Notes under the pieces: model-generated
The model's database searches: none
What the model was told of the DNA's origin: nothing
Seen by the model: the letters and a program-made list of their open reading frames with translations, nothing else
In this document: positions 19,880 through 27,975 of the stretch, in pieces
Layout of the letters: every line of letters begins with the position of its first letter
How positions within the stretch are numbered: the first letter of the stretch is position 1
Translations under genes and position numbers: made by a program
Assembly: GCF_030440515.1 (NCBI RefSeq)
Contig: NZ_CP076543.1
Location: forward strand, 4,059,501-4,123,500
Origin: Streptomyces xanthophaeus
GTDB taxonomy: Bacteria; Actinomycetota; Actinomycetes; Streptomycetales; Streptomycetaceae
Length of the DNA: 64,000 nucleotides
Direction of reading: 5' to 3'

Positions 19880-20491
19880 GATCCCGTGCCGCTCCGAGCC
19901 GAAGGCGAGCAGGGCGTCGTCCGGGAGGGTGAGGGCGCGGATGTCCGCGCCCTCGGGGTCGAGCGCGTAGAGCGGCCCGGGCGGCAGCTCGTCCAGTGCG
20001 AGGCGCTCGACGGTGGTGGCGTAGTGCAGCCCGGCCCCGGCCCGGACCACGTTCGGGTGCCAGGGGTCGAGGTCTCCGCGGGTCACGACGCCGGTGGCCC
20101 CGAAGCCGGCGGCGAGCCGGACGACGGCTCCGACGTTGCCCAGATTGCGGGGGTTGTCCAGGACGACGACCGGCGCCGGCCGCGGCATCCGCCCCAGCCC
20201 CGCGATGCCGGCGGCCCGGTCGGGCCGTACCGCGAGGGCCGCGACCCCGGTGGGATGCACGCGCGGCAGCACCTCCTTGAGGCCGGCCCGCCGCACCAGC
20301 CGCACCACGGCGGCCTCGACGTCCGGAGCCAGCTCACGGGCCAGCGCCCGTACGGCGCCGGGGTCCTCGGCGATGACCATCCGCACATCGGCCCCGAACC
20401 GCAGGGCGTGCTTCAGCGCGTGAAACCCGTCGAGCAGCACGAGGTCCCCCGCCTGCTCGGCCTCCCGCCATTCCCGCACCGTGTCGTCCAT
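19727..20491 (-). CDS. TrmH/SpoU family RNA methyltransferase
   Basis: This is a 254-residue SPOUT-class 2'-O-methyltransferase. The three family motifs are present: VVVLDNPRNLGNVGAVVRLA (about 110-130), LLAFGSERHGISPEL, and SLPMRPQVSSYNLATSVAMT near the C-terminus, which forms the knotted AdoMet site. The substrate-recognition N-terminal domain (1-90) is of the rRNA methyltransferase type. The exact RNA target (tRNA or 23S rRNA) is not evident. Its 3' end overlaps the convergent membrane-protein gene by 153 bp. Confidence 0.9.
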   Translation of the reverse strand: MDDTVREWREAEQAGDLVLLDGFHALKHALRFGADVRMVIAEDPGAVRALARELAPDVEAAVVRLVRRAGLKEVLPRVHPTGVAALAVRPDRAAGIAGLGRMPRPAPVVVLDNPRNLGNVGAVVRLAAGFGATGVVTRGDLDPWHPNVVRAGAGLHYATTVERLALDELPPGPLYALDPEGADIRALTLPDDALLAFGSERHGISPELRARADHLVSLPMRPQVSSYNLATSVAMTLFHWGGPPAAREEGGEDS

Positions 20492-20534
20492 ACCCCGACC
20501 CTAAGCTCCGCCGCAGGGCTCGCGGACCGGATGA

Positions 20535-20583
20535 TCCAGCCTCGCCGGCGTTGGAGGCACGGGGTCCGGGGCGGAGCCCCGGG
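20535..20583. repeat. Dispersed intergenic repeat, single copy
   Basis: TCCAGCCTCGCCGGCGTTGG and the following AGGCACGGGGTCCGGGGCGG are a diverged copy of the element at 5082 and 9638. It includes the CCGGGGC/GCCCCGG hairpin tail and lies between the trmH-like and HTTM genes. Confidence 0.8.
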
Positions 20584-20601
20584 AGCGGCGCCAGGGCGCC
20601 G

Positions 20602-21771
20602 TCAGCGCTGGGCGGGCACCTGCACCGGGACCGGCGCCGGCTCGGCGGGATCGGCCACCGGCTCCTCCGCACGCCGCCGCCGCGCTGCGCACCGGACCCC
20701 CACCCACACCAGGAACCCGGTCGGCAGGAACACCGCGTCCGCGGCGATCATCGCCAGCGAGAAGAACGGCAGCCCCAGCAGCACCGCGATCCCCGCGTGC
20801 TCCAGCATCATCAGCGCGAGCAGCACGTTCTTGATCCGCCGGTTGAACAGCGTGAACGGAAACGCGACCTGCACCGCCACCGTCCCGTACGACAGCAGCA
20901 TCACCAGCGTCCCGCTGCCCGCCACCAGCGCCGACAGCGCCGGCCACGGGGTGAAGTAGTCCAGCCCCAGCGGGTAGTACAGGGCCGTCCCGTCCTGCCA
21001 CCGGGACCCCTGGATCTTGTACCAGCCCGCCGTCGCGTAGATCAGGCAGACCTCCGCCATGATCACCAGCATGCCGGCGTTGTGCAGCAGGTTGGCCAGG
21101 ACGTCCAAGGCCGCCCGCCCCTCGCCCTGCGGCTCGTAGCGGTCGACCAGCCACCACAGCCCGCAGACCACCCACACCGCCGCGAACGCCGCCAGCCAGC
21201 CGTAGCCGAACCGGCCGGTCACCGCGCCGAAGGCGAACACCCCGCCCAGCACGCCCCACAGCACCGGCCCGGCCGCCCCGGCCGTCGCCGAGCCGCGCGC
21301 ACGGGCCCGGCGCGCGTCCAGCGACCAGACCTGCGCGCACCGGGTCAGCACGAGGTAGACCGCCATCAGGTGGATGACGTTGTCCCCGCCGTCGCCCATG
21401 AACACGCTGCGGTTCTGCAGCGACAGCACACCGACCATGAAGAGGACGGACGTCGCCCGCGTCCGCCAGCCCAGCAGCAGCCCCACGCTCGCCAGCACGG
21501 ACACCAGGTAGACGAGCTCGAACCACAACGAGGAGTCCGACCACATCAGCACCGTGAAGGCGTGGTTGGAATCGATCAGCCGCTCCGCGAGGTGCCAGCT
21601 CCACGGCCCGTCCGGCCCGTACAGCTCGGCGCGGTTCGGGAACTCGCGCAGCAGGAAGAAGAGCCAGGTCGCGGCGAAGCCGATGCGGACCACGGCGCTC
21701 TGGTACGGGCCCAGCGCCTGCCCCGTGATCCGGGCGGCCGTCCGGGCCGCCGCCTCGCGGGCGCGCCTCAC
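20602..21771 (-). CDS. HTTM domain membrane protein (vitamin K-dependent carboxylase-like)
   Basis: This is a 389-residue polytopic protein of the HTTM class, whose membrane domain resembles vitamin K-dependent gamma-carboxylase. Visible features are YQSAVVRIGFAATWLFFLLR, the loop YGPDGPWSWHLAERL, SLQNRSVFMGDGGDNVIHLM, and GWYKIQGSRWQDGTALYYPL. It has at least eight hydrophobic helices and a basic, Pro-rich tail. GTG 21771 overlaps the upstream DUF5819 stop (GTGA), so the two are made together. Enzymatic carboxylation has not been shown for such bacterial proteins; the role is unknown. Confidence 0.82.
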   Translation of the reverse strand: MRRAREAAARTAARITGQALGPYQSAVVRIGFAATWLFFLLREFPNRAELYGPDGPWSWHLAERLIDSNHAFTVLMWSDSSLWFELVYLVSVLASVGLLLGWRTRATSVLFMVGVLSLQNRSVFMGDGGDNVIHLMAVYLVLTRCAQVWSLDARRARARGSATAGAAGPVLWGVLGGVFAFGAVTGRFGYGWLAAFAAVWVVCGLWWLVDRYEPQGEGRAALDVLANLLHNAGMLVIMAEVCLIYATAGWYKIQGSRWQDGTALYYPLGLDYFTPWPALSALVAGSGTLVMLLSYGTVAVQVAFPFTLFNRRIKNVLLALMMLEHAGIAVLLGLPFFSLAMIAADAVFLPTGFLVWVGVRCAARRRRAEEPVADPAEPAPVPVQVPAQR

Positions 21772-22430
21772 ACCGTCCACCACGGCAGCTCCCGGTAGTA
21801 GGTCTGGGTGTCGGTGGTCTCGGTGCTCCACTTGGGCGCGGGCACCGCCGTGGTCGCCGAGCGCAGCTGGATCCGCAGGAGGATCCCGTCCCGCGAAAAC
21901 GGGGGGAGCCTGTTCAGCGCGATCCGCCGGAGGTACTCCTCGGACAGCTGCCCGCGCTCGCCGTTCGGCTTGTTGTCCTCGTCGTGGGAGCCGGTGAAGA
22001 AGTCCCAGGCGCGGCGGAGCTCGTTCTGCCGGGTGTGGCTCGGCAGCAGGCTGTGCCGGATGGCCTCGCCGTCCTCGGCGCTCAGGTCGCGCCAGGGCGT
22101 GGTGACCACCTCGCCGTAGCCCATCCTGACCTCCGCGCGCACCTCCACCGCGATGTTCTGCTGCAGCGGGTTGGGGGCGAAAAGCTTCCAGTTCTGTTCG
22201 AACTCGGGGTAGACCCAGCCGTCGATCGTCTTCGCGTGCTGCTTGCTGACGGTGTTGCTCGGGGCCACGTGCAGGAAGACGAGGGCGAGGTGCGTACAGG
22301 CGGCCACCGCGATCACCCCCAGGGCCAGGGCGGTCACGACCCGGTACGGGGCGGACAGACCGGCGATTCCGGGCGTCCGCGGGGGTGGCGGAGCGGCCCC
22401 TCCGACGGGCTCGTGCTCGTTCGAATCCAT
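21768..22430 (-). CDS. DUF5819 family protein, HTTM partner
   Basis: This 220-residue protein has one N-terminal transmembrane helix (about 32-52, VVTALALGVIAVAACTHLAL). An extracytoplasmic domain carries the family-typical WKLFAPNPLQQNI (about 85). The remainder has the charged segments AWDFFTGSHDEDNKPNGERG and YLRRIALNRLPPFSRDG. It always seems to travel with HTTM proteins in actinobacteria and may be its substrate or subunit; that is inference. The start is uncertain: ATG 22430 is used, but in-frame ATG 22451 is possible. It is divergent from paaA. Confidence 0.75.
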   Translation of the reverse strand: MDSNEHEPVGGAAPPPPRTPGIAGLSAPYRVVTALALGVIAVAACTHLALVFLHVAPSNTVSKQHAKTIDGWVYPEFEQNWKLFAPNPLQQNIAVEVRAEVRMGYGEVVTTPWRDLSAEDGEAIRHSLLPSHTRQNELRRAWDFFTGSHDEDNKPNGERGQLSEEYLRRIALNRLPPFSRDGILLRIQLRSATTAVPAPKWSTETTDTQTYYRELPWWTV

Positions 22431-22514
22431 CCCCACCCGATCGTCCGGCATCCACAGGGTTGACCTCAGAGGTTGACACCCTACGGGCCGCCGACCCACC
22501 ATTGAAGCGTATGA

Positions 22515-22528
22515 ACCGAACGATCGGT
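22515..22528. promoter_or_regulatory. Putative PaaR-type operator upstream of paaA, copy 3
   Basis: ACCGAACGATCGGT is the exact reverse complement of the site in the paaH/paaN region and fits ACCGNNCGNNCGGT. It ends 37 bp before the paaA start, where a repressor would block the paaABCDE operon. No clear -10/-35 pair could be assigned. Confidence 0.6.
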
Positions 22529-22565
22529 CGGTCGGGCGGACGACGGACTCTGGCAGGGGGCCGGA

Positions 22566-23627
22566 ATGGTGGCAGTGACCCCGGAGACGGGGCCGGACAC
22601 GGCCCTCGGGACAGACGGGACGGACGGGACAGGCATGACCGCTGACCTGGGCGCACAGCTCGCGGCGGCATTCGACGCGGCCGTGGCGGCCGACGAGCGC
22701 GTGGAGCCGCGCGACTGGATGCCGGACGAGTACCGCGCCTCCCTGGTGCGCCAGATGGCCCAGCACGCCCATTCCGAGATCATCGGCATGCAGCCCGAGG
22801 CCAACTGGATCACCCGCGCGCCCTCGCTGCGCCGCAAGGCGATCCTGATGGCCAAGGTCCAGGACGAGGCCGGCCACGGGCTGTACCTCTACAGCGCGGC
22901 CGAGACCCTCGGCACCAGCCGCGACGAGCTGCTCGACAAGCTCCACTCGGGCAAGCAGAAGTACTCCTCGATCTTCAACTACCCCACCCTGACCTGGGCG
23001 GACGTCGGCGCCATCGGCTGGCTCGTGGACGGCGCGGCGATCACCAACCAGGTGCCGATCTGCCGCTGCTCCTACGGGCCCTACGCCCGCGCCATGGTCC
23101 GGATCTGCAAGGAGGAGTCCTTCCACCAGCGCCAGGGCTTCGAGCTCCTCATGGCCCTCTCCCAGGGCACCGAGGAACAGCACGCCATGGCCCAGGACGC
23201 GGTCGACCGCTGGTGGTGGCCCTCGCTGATGATGTTCGGCCCGCCGGACGACGAGTCGGCGCACTCGGCCCAGTCGATGGCCTGGCGCATCAAGCGGCAC
23301 TCGAACGACGAGCTGCGCCAGCGGTTCGTGGACATCGCCGTCCCGCAGGCCGAGTCCCTCGGTCTGACCCTGCCCGACCCGGACCTGAAGTGGAACGAGG
23401 AGCGCGGACACCACGACTTCGGCGCCATCGACTGGGCCGAGTTCTGGAACGTGCTCAAGGGCAACGGCCCCTGCAACGAGCAGCGGATCGGCCAGCGGCG
23501 CAAGGCCCACGAGGAAGGCGCCTGGGTGCGCGACGCGGCCGCCGCGTACGCGCGCAAGCAGACGGCACAGCAGGTGGCACAGCAAGCGGCGAAGCACGCC
23601 GGACAGAACGAGGAGGCACGGGTATGA
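22566..23627 (+). CDS. paaA: 1,2-phenylacetyl-CoA epoxidase catalytic subunit PaaA
   Basis: This is a 353-residue diiron oxygenase subunit. PaaA with PaaC, PaaB and the reductase PaaE epoxidises the ring of phenylacetyl-CoA. Strong family segments are [40 protein letters not shown] (iron ligands E and H), and [14 protein letters not shown] (second ligand set). The first 25 residues are Thr/Gly-rich and variable, so initiation at ATG 22635 is conceivable, but ATG 22566 has AGGGGG just upstream. It is first in a tightly overlapping paaABCDE operon. Confidence 0.93.
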   Translation: MVAVTPETGPDTALGTDGTDGTGMTADLGAQLAAAFDAAVAADERVEPRDWMPDEYRASLVRQMAQHAHSEIIGMQPEANWITRAPSLRRKAILMAKVQDEAGHGLYLYSAAETLGTSRDELLDKLHSGKQKYSSIFNYPTLTWADVGAIGWLVDGAAITNQVPICRCSYGPYARAMVRICKEESFHQRQGFELLMALSQGTEEQHAMAQDAVDRWWWPSLMMFGPPDDESAHSAQSMAWRIKRHSNDELRQRFVDIAVPQAESLGLTLPDPDLKWNEERGHHDFGAIDWAEFWNVLKGNGPCNEQRIGQRRKAHEEGAWVRDAAAAYARKQTAQQVAQQAAKHAGQNEEARV

Positions 23628-23908
23628 CGCAGAACTGGCCCCTGTGGGAGGTCTTCGTGCGTTCGCGCCGCGGCCTCTCGCACACGCACGCGGGCAGCCT
23701 GCACGCCCCCGACGCGGAGATGGCCCTGCGCAATGCCCGCGATCTCTACACCCGGCGCAACGAGGGCATCTCGATCTGGGTGGTGCCCTCCACCGAGATC
23801 ACCGCCTCCTCCCCGGACGAGCGGGACCCCTTCTTCGCGCCGTCCGCCGACAAGCCGTACCGGCACCCCACCTTCTACGACATCCCGGAGGGGGTGAGCC
23901 ACCTGTGA
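23624..23908 (+). CDS. paaB: 1,2-phenylacetyl-CoA epoxidase subunit PaaB
   Basis: This 94-residue small subunit bridges PaaAC dimers in the epoxidase. It matches the family across its length: [40 protein letters not shown], then [12 protein letters not shown] and a C-terminal [18 protein letters not shown] overlaps the paaA stop as ATGA, and its own stop overlaps paaC as GTGA, so subunits are made in step. Confidence 0.93.
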   Translation: MTQNWPLWEVFVRSRRGLSHTHAGSLHAPDAEMALRNARDLYTRRNEGISIWVVPSTEITASSPDERDPFFAPSADKPYRHPTFYDIPEGVSHL

Positions 23909-24648
23909 CCAGCACCGACACCACGCGCCTCACCGGCGCCGGCGCCGCGGCGGCACTCGCGCTCGGCGACGACGCGCTGATCCTCTCCCACCGCCTCGGC
24001 GAGTGGGCCGGACACGCCCCCGTCCTGGAGGAGGAGGTCGCCCTCGCCAACATCGCCCTCGACCTGCTCGGCCAGGCCCGGATCCTGCTGTCCCTGGTCG
24101 GCGACGAGGACGAGCTGGCGTACCTGCGCGAGGAGCGGTCCTTCCGCAACCTCCAGCTGGTCGAGCAGCCGAACGGCGACTTCGCCCACACCATCGCCCG
24201 GCAGCTCTACTTCTCCTTCTACCAGCACGAGGTCTACGGGGAGCTCGCCCGTGGCGACGGCCCGTTCGCGCCGCTGGCGGCCAAGGCCGTCAAGGAGACC
24301 GCGTACCACCGCGACCACGCCGAGCAGTGGACCCTGCGGCTCGGGGACGGCACCGAGGAGAGCCGCACCCGTATGCGGGCCGCCCTCGACGCGCTGTGGA
24401 AGTACACCGGCGAGATGTTCCAGCCGGTGGACGGGCTCGACGGCCTGGACCTGACCGCCCTGGAGCAGCGCTGGCTGGCCGCGCTGACCGGCGTACTGGA
24501 GCGGGCCGGCCTCGACCTGCCCCAGGGGCCGCGCACCGGTGCCTGGGCGGCCGGAGCCGGACGGCAGGGCCTGCACACCGAGTCCTTCGGCCGGATGCTC
24601 GCCGAGATGCAGCACCTGCACCGCAGCCACCCGGGGGCCTCATGGTGA
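23905..24648 (+). CDS. paaC: 1,2-phenylacetyl-CoA epoxidase subunit PaaC
   Basis: This is a 247-residue ferritin-fold structural subunit that pairs with PaaA. Typical segments are GDDALILSHRLGEWAGHAPV, EEEVALANIALDLLGQARIL, and ETAYHRDHAEQWTLRLGDGT. The iron-ligand set of PaaA is only partly kept, as in other PaaC proteins, which are non-catalytic. The GTG start overlaps paaB, and the stop overlaps paaD, whose ATG lies seven bases before the paaC end. Confidence 0.92.
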   Translation: MTSTDTTRLTGAGAAAALALGDDALILSHRLGEWAGHAPVLEEEVALANIALDLLGQARILLSLVGDEDELAYLREERSFRNLQLVEQPNGDFAHTIARQLYFSFYQHEVYGELARGDGPFAPLAAKAVKETAYHRDHAEQWTLRLGDGTEESRTRMRAALDALWKYTGEMFQPVDGLDGLDLTALEQRWLAALTGVLERAGLDLPQGPRTGAWAAGAGRQGLHTESFGRMLAEMQHLHRSHPGASW

Positions 24649-25148
24649 CCACCGACGCCGGAACGACCCGCCTGGAGGCGGAACTGGCCACGCTGGCCGG
24701 CTCCGTCCCGGACCCGGAGCTGCCCGTGCTCACCCTCGGTGAGCTCGGTGTGGTGCGCGGGGTGCGGATGCACGAGGACGGCCACGCCGAGGTCACCCTG
24801 ACCCCGACCTACACCGGCTGCCCGGCCATCGAGGCCATGTCCGCGGACATCGAGCGGGCCCTGAACGGCCACGGCATCCCCGAGGTGCGGGTGACCACCG
24901 TGCTCGCCCCCGCCTGGTCGACCGACGACATCAGCGCCGAGGGCCGCCGCAAGCTCGCCGAGTTCGGCATCGCCCCGCCCCGGCCGCACGCGGCCGGCGG
25001 ACCGGTCCCGCTCACCCTGTCGGTCCGGTGCCCGAACTGCGGATCGACCGACACCGAGCTGCTCAGCCGCTTCTCCTCCACCGCATGCAAGGCGCTGCGC
25101 CGCTGCACCGCCTGCCGCGAACCGTTCGACCACTTCAAGGAGCTCTAG
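24642..25148 (+). CDS. paaD: PaaD, DUF59-type maturation factor of the epoxidase
   Basis: This 168-residue protein has an N-terminal MIP18/DUF59 domain (about 10-95: VPDPELPVLTLGELGVV and LTPTYTGCPAIEAM, whose Cys is the conserved one). A C-terminal zinc-ribbon (about 125-165) has paired CPNC and CTAC motifs. PaaD is needed to mature Fe-S or iron sites of the epoxidase complex but is not part of the purified enzyme. ATG 24642 is used; GTG 24645 in the same frame is equivalent. It is translationally coupled inside the paa operon and is followed directly by paaE. Confidence 0.92.
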   Translation: MVTTDAGTTRLEAELATLAGSVPDPELPVLTLGELGVVRGVRMHEDGHAEVTLTPTYTGCPAIEAMSADIERALNGHGIPEVRVTTVLAPAWSTDDISAEGRRKLAEFGIAPPRPHAAGGPVPLTLSVRCPNCGSTDTELLSRFSSTACKALRRCTACREPFDHFKEL

Positions 25149-26252
25149 ATGGCCGCCCCCCGCCACGGCGCGTTCCACCCGCTGACGGTGGCGGCTGTCG
25201 ACCGGCTCACCGACGACTCGGTGGCACTGACCCTGCGGGTTCCCGAGGAGCTGCGCGAGGACTACCGGCACGCCCCGGGCCAGCACCTGACGCTGCGCCG
25301 CGCCGCCCCCGAGGGCGGCGCCGAGGTCCGCCGCACCTACTCGATCTGCTCCCCGGCACCGTCCGCGGACGGCCCGGGCCCGGAGCGGCTTCGGGTCGGC
25401 GTGCGGCTGGTGGAGGGCGGCGAGTTCTCCACCTTCGCCCACAAGGAGATCGCCGCCGGGGACGTGCTGGAGGTCATGGTCCCGGCCGGGCGCTTCGTGC
25501 TCGAGCCCGCCGCCGCCCCGGCCGCGGGGCACTACGCGGCGATCGTCGGCGGCAGCGGCATCACGCCCGTGCTGTCGATCGCGGCGAGCCTGCTGGCCGC
25601 CCGGCCCGACGCCCGTTTCTGCCTCGTGCGCAGCGACCGTACGGCGGCCTCGACGATGTTCCTGGACGAGGTCGCCGACCTCAAGGACCGGTATCCGGCG
25701 CGGTTCCAGCTGGTGACCATCCTCTCCCGGGAGGAGCAGGAGTCCGGGCTGCCCTCCGGGCGGCTGGACGAGGAGCGGCTGGCGGCCCTGCTGCCCGCGC
25801 TGCTGCCGGTGACGGAGGTGACGGGCTGGTTCCTGTGCGGCCCCTACGGGCTGGTGCAGGGCGCGGAGCGGGCCCTGGGCGCGCTCGGCGTCGCACGGAC
25901 CCGGGTGCACGAGGAGATCTTCCACGTCGAGGACACCGCGCCGACCGCCCGCCCCGCGGGTTCCCCGGCCGCCGCGCACGGCCGGGTCACCGCACGGCTC
26001 GACGGCCGTTCGGGCACCTGGCCGGTCCAGGACGGCGAGTCCCTGCTGGACGCGGTGCTCCGCAACCGCGCGGACGCCCCGTACGCCTGCAAGGGCGGCG
26101 TCTGCGGCACCTGCAGGGCGTTCGTGGTCTCGGGCGAGGTCCGGATGGAGCGCAACTTCGCGCTGGAGGCCGAGGAGACGGAGGCCGGATTCGTCCTGGC
26201 CTGCCAGTCGCACCCGGTCACGGAGGAAGTGGAGATCGACTTCGACCGCTGA
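25149..26252 (+). CDS. paaE: 1,2-phenylacetyl-CoA epoxidase reductase PaaE
   Basis: This is a 367-residue reductase passing electrons from NADPH to the epoxidase. The flavin domain (about 10-110) includes RRTYSICSPAP. The NAD domain (about 118-240) includes AAIVGGSGITPVLSIAASLL and WFLCGPYGLVQGAE. A C-terminal plant-type 2Fe-2S ferredoxin domain has ligands C314, C319, C322 and C352 (CKGGVCGTC, ACQSHP). The ATG comes immediately after the paaD stop. It is last in the operon and is followed by a hairpin. Confidence 0.93.
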   Translation: MAAPRHGAFHPLTVAAVDRLTDDSVALTLRVPEELREDYRHAPGQHLTLRRAAPEGGAEVRRTYSICSPAPSADGPGPERLRVGVRLVEGGEFSTFAHKEIAAGDVLEVMVPAGRFVLEPAAAPAAGHYAAIVGGSGITPVLSIAASLLAARPDARFCLVRSDRTAASTMFLDEVADLKDRYPARFQLVTILSREEQESGLPSGRLDEERLAALLPALLPVTEVTGWFLCGPYGLVQGAERALGALGVARTRVHEEIFHVEDTAPTARPAGSPAAAHGRVTARLDGRSGTWPVQDGESLLDAVLRNRADAPYACKGGVCGTCRAFVVSGEVRMERNFALEAEETEAGFVLACQSHPVTEEVEIDFDR

Positions 26253-26275
26253 GCGGAACGAGGTCCCTCGGGTCC

Positions 26276-26299
26276 GGCCCCTGTCCCACGACAGGGGCC
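26276..26299 (+). terminator. Hairpin terminator after paaABCDE
   Basis: GGCCCCTGTC (26276-26285) pairs perfectly with GACAGGGGCC (26290-26299) around a CCAC loop, 23 bases after the paaE stop. The following TGTCCATTTTC is the only T-rich run nearby. Confidence 0.85.
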
Positions 26300-26310
26300 T
26301 GTCCATTTTC

Positions 26311-26324
26311 AAGAACCTGTTCTA
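26311..26324. promoter_or_regulatory. KstR-like operator before the acyl-CoA dehydrogenase gene
   Basis: AAGAACCTGTTCTA contains the palindrome AGAAC-CT-GTTCT and fits the KstR pattern TNNAACNNGTTNNA except for the first base. KstR is a TetR repressor of steroid and related catabolic genes in actinobacteria. Three direct ACCGTCAGA units follow at 26334, 26350 and 26365 in the presumed leader. Confidence 0.45.
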
Positions 26325-26397
26325 TCTTGACGCACCGTCAGACGCGACAACCGTCAGAGGCGACACCGTCAGACCCGAACGTGCGGGAGGACAGGCA

Positions 26398-27540
26398 GTG
26401 GACTTCACCTTCACCGAGGAGCAGCAGGCCGCCGTCGAGGCGGCCCGGGCCGTCTTCGCGGATGTCGCGCCCGACGGCGTGCCCAGCCCCGCGCTGACCC
26501 CGGGAGCCGTCGCCGACGACTTCGACCGGCCGCTGTGGGCCAAGCTCGCCTCATCGGACCTGCTGAGCCTGGTCCTCGCCGAGGAGCACGGGGGAGCGGG
26601 CCTGGACGCCGTCGCCCTGTGCCTCGTGCTGCGCGAGGCCGCCAGGGTGCTGGCGCGGGTCCCGCTGCTGGAGCACTGCGCCACCGCCATGGCCGTGCAG
26701 GCCCACGGCAGCCCCGAACTGGCCGCCGCCCTGCTGCCCGGCGCGGGGCGCGGCACGCTCGTGCTCACCGCCGCCGCCCACGGGCGCTCCGGCCACGACC
26801 CGGCCGAACTCGCCGTCCTCGCCCGCCGCGAGGGCGAGACCTGGATCCTGGAGGGCACGCAGACCGCGGTCCCCTGGGCCCACAGCGCGGACTGGATCGC
26901 CGTACCCGCGCACACCGGCGAGGGCGAGGCCGTCCTCGCGCTCGTCCCGCGGGCCGCCGAAGGGCTGGCCCTGGCCGAGCAGGTCTCCACGAGTGGGGAG
27001 CGGCTCGCCGAACTCGCCCTGGACGGCGTGCGGGTGGACGCGACGCACCTCATCGACACCCCGGGAGCCTGGGAACGGCTGCGCCAGCTCCTGGCCACCG
27101 GGACCTGCGCACTGGCGCTCGGCCTCGGCGAGAACGTACTCACCATGACCGGCGAGTACACCGGCAAGCGCGAACAGTTCGGCTTTCCGGTGGCCACCTT
27201 CCAGGCCGTCGCCGTCCAGGCCGCCGACCGGTACATCGATCTGCGCGCCATGGAGGTCACCCTGTGGCAGGCCGCTTGGCGGCTCGACGCCGCGACCGGC
27301 GGCGCCGGTGGTCCGCTGCCGAGCTCCGGTGATGTCGCCGTCGCCAAGATCTGGGCCTCGGAGGGCGTGCGCCGGGTCGTACAGACCGCCCAGCACCTGC
27401 ACGGCGGCTTCGGCGCGGACACCGACTACCCGCTGCACCGCTACCACGCATGGGCCAAGCAGCTGGAGCTCCAGCTCGGCCCGGCCGCCGCGCACGAGGA
27501 GGCCCTGGGCGACCTGCTGGCCGCTCACCCCCTCGCCTGA
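26398..27540 (+). CDS. Acyl-CoA dehydrogenase family protein
   Basis: This is a 380-residue flavoprotein. The N-terminal helical domain (1-115) starts MDFTFTEEQQAAVEAARAVF. The middle beta domain has GTQTAVPWAHSADWIAVPA, and the C-terminal domain has REQFGFPVATFQAVAVQAADR and QTAQHLHGGFGADTDYPLHR. It oxidises an acyl-CoA to the enoyl-CoA, passing electrons to ETF. Its compact size resembles actinobacterial steroid side-chain FadE subunits, which work as hetero-pairs, but no partner gene is adjacent. GTG 26398 has GGGAGG seven bases upstream. A KstR-like box lies ahead; the substrate is unknown. Confidence 0.87.
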   Translation: MDFTFTEEQQAAVEAARAVFADVAPDGVPSPALTPGAVADDFDRPLWAKLASSDLLSLVLAEEHGGAGLDAVALCLVLREAARVLARVPLLEHCATAMAVQAHGSPELAAALLPGAGRGTLVLTAAAHGRSGHDPAELAVLARREGETWILEGTQTAVPWAHSADWIAVPAHTGEGEAVLALVPRAAEGLALAEQVSTSGERLAELALDGVRVDATHLIDTPGAWERLRQLLATGTCALALGLGENVLTMTGEYTGKREQFGFPVATFQAVAVQAADRYIDLRAMEVTLWQAAWRLDAATGGAGGPLPSSGDVAVAKIWASEGVRRVVQTAQHLHGGFGADTDYPLHRYHAWAKQLELQLGPAAAHEEALGDLLAAHPLA

Positions 27541-27561
27541 ACCGGCTCCCGGGGACAGGGG

Positions 27562-27906
27562 TCAGAGCACGAAGGCCGGGTTCCCGTTCTCCGTCACCAT
27601 CGGGCGCCCGGCACCGTCCCAGGCCTGCATCCCGCCGTCGACGTTCACCGCGTCGATCTCCTGGCGCACCAGGTACTGGGTGACCTGCGCGGAACGCCCG
27701 CCCACCCGGCACATCACGTACACCCGGCGGCCGTCCTCGACGGCCTCGGTCAGCTCGCCGAAGCGGGCCACGAAGTCGCTCATCGGGATGTGCAGAGCAC
27801 CCTCGACGTGACCGGCCGCCCATTCGTCGTCCTCACGGACGTCGAGGACAAAGCCTTCGGAGGGCACCGCGGTGGCATCCACCGAGGGGAGCGGTCCGAA
27901 GTTCAT
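27562..27906 (-). CDS. Single-domain rhodanese-like protein
   Basis: This is a 114-residue sulfurtransferase-like protein. The rhodanese fold shows VLDVREDDEWAAGHVEGALH (about 20-40) and the active-site loop VYVMCRVGGRS (about 72-82) with the catalytic Cys. The short six-residue loop is typical of GlpE/PspE-type rhodaneses acting on small sulfur carriers or as binding modules. It is convergent with the acyl-CoA dehydrogenase gene; the partner is unknown. Confidence 0.9.
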   Translation of the reverse strand: MNFGPLPSVDATAVPSEGFVLDVREDDEWAAGHVEGALHIPMSDFVARFGELTEAVEDGRRVYVMCRVGGRSAQVTQYLVRQEIDAVNVDGGMQAWDGAGRPMVTENGNPAFVL

Positions 27907-27975
27907 AGCTGTCGCCTTCTCTCTTCACGGGTCTGCTGCCAACCTATCCGACCACCCGGTACGGGCGGACCGGGC

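Noticed and set aside
22460..22478. TTGACC and TTGACA as -35 boxes for paaA
   Set aside because: No -10-like hexamer is found 16-19 bp downstream of either, so a promoter cannot be supported.
26312..26323. AGAACCTGTTCT as a LexA (SOS) box
   Set aside because: Actinobacterial LexA boxes read GAAC-N4-GTTC; here the arms are separated by only two bases, so spacing is wrong.
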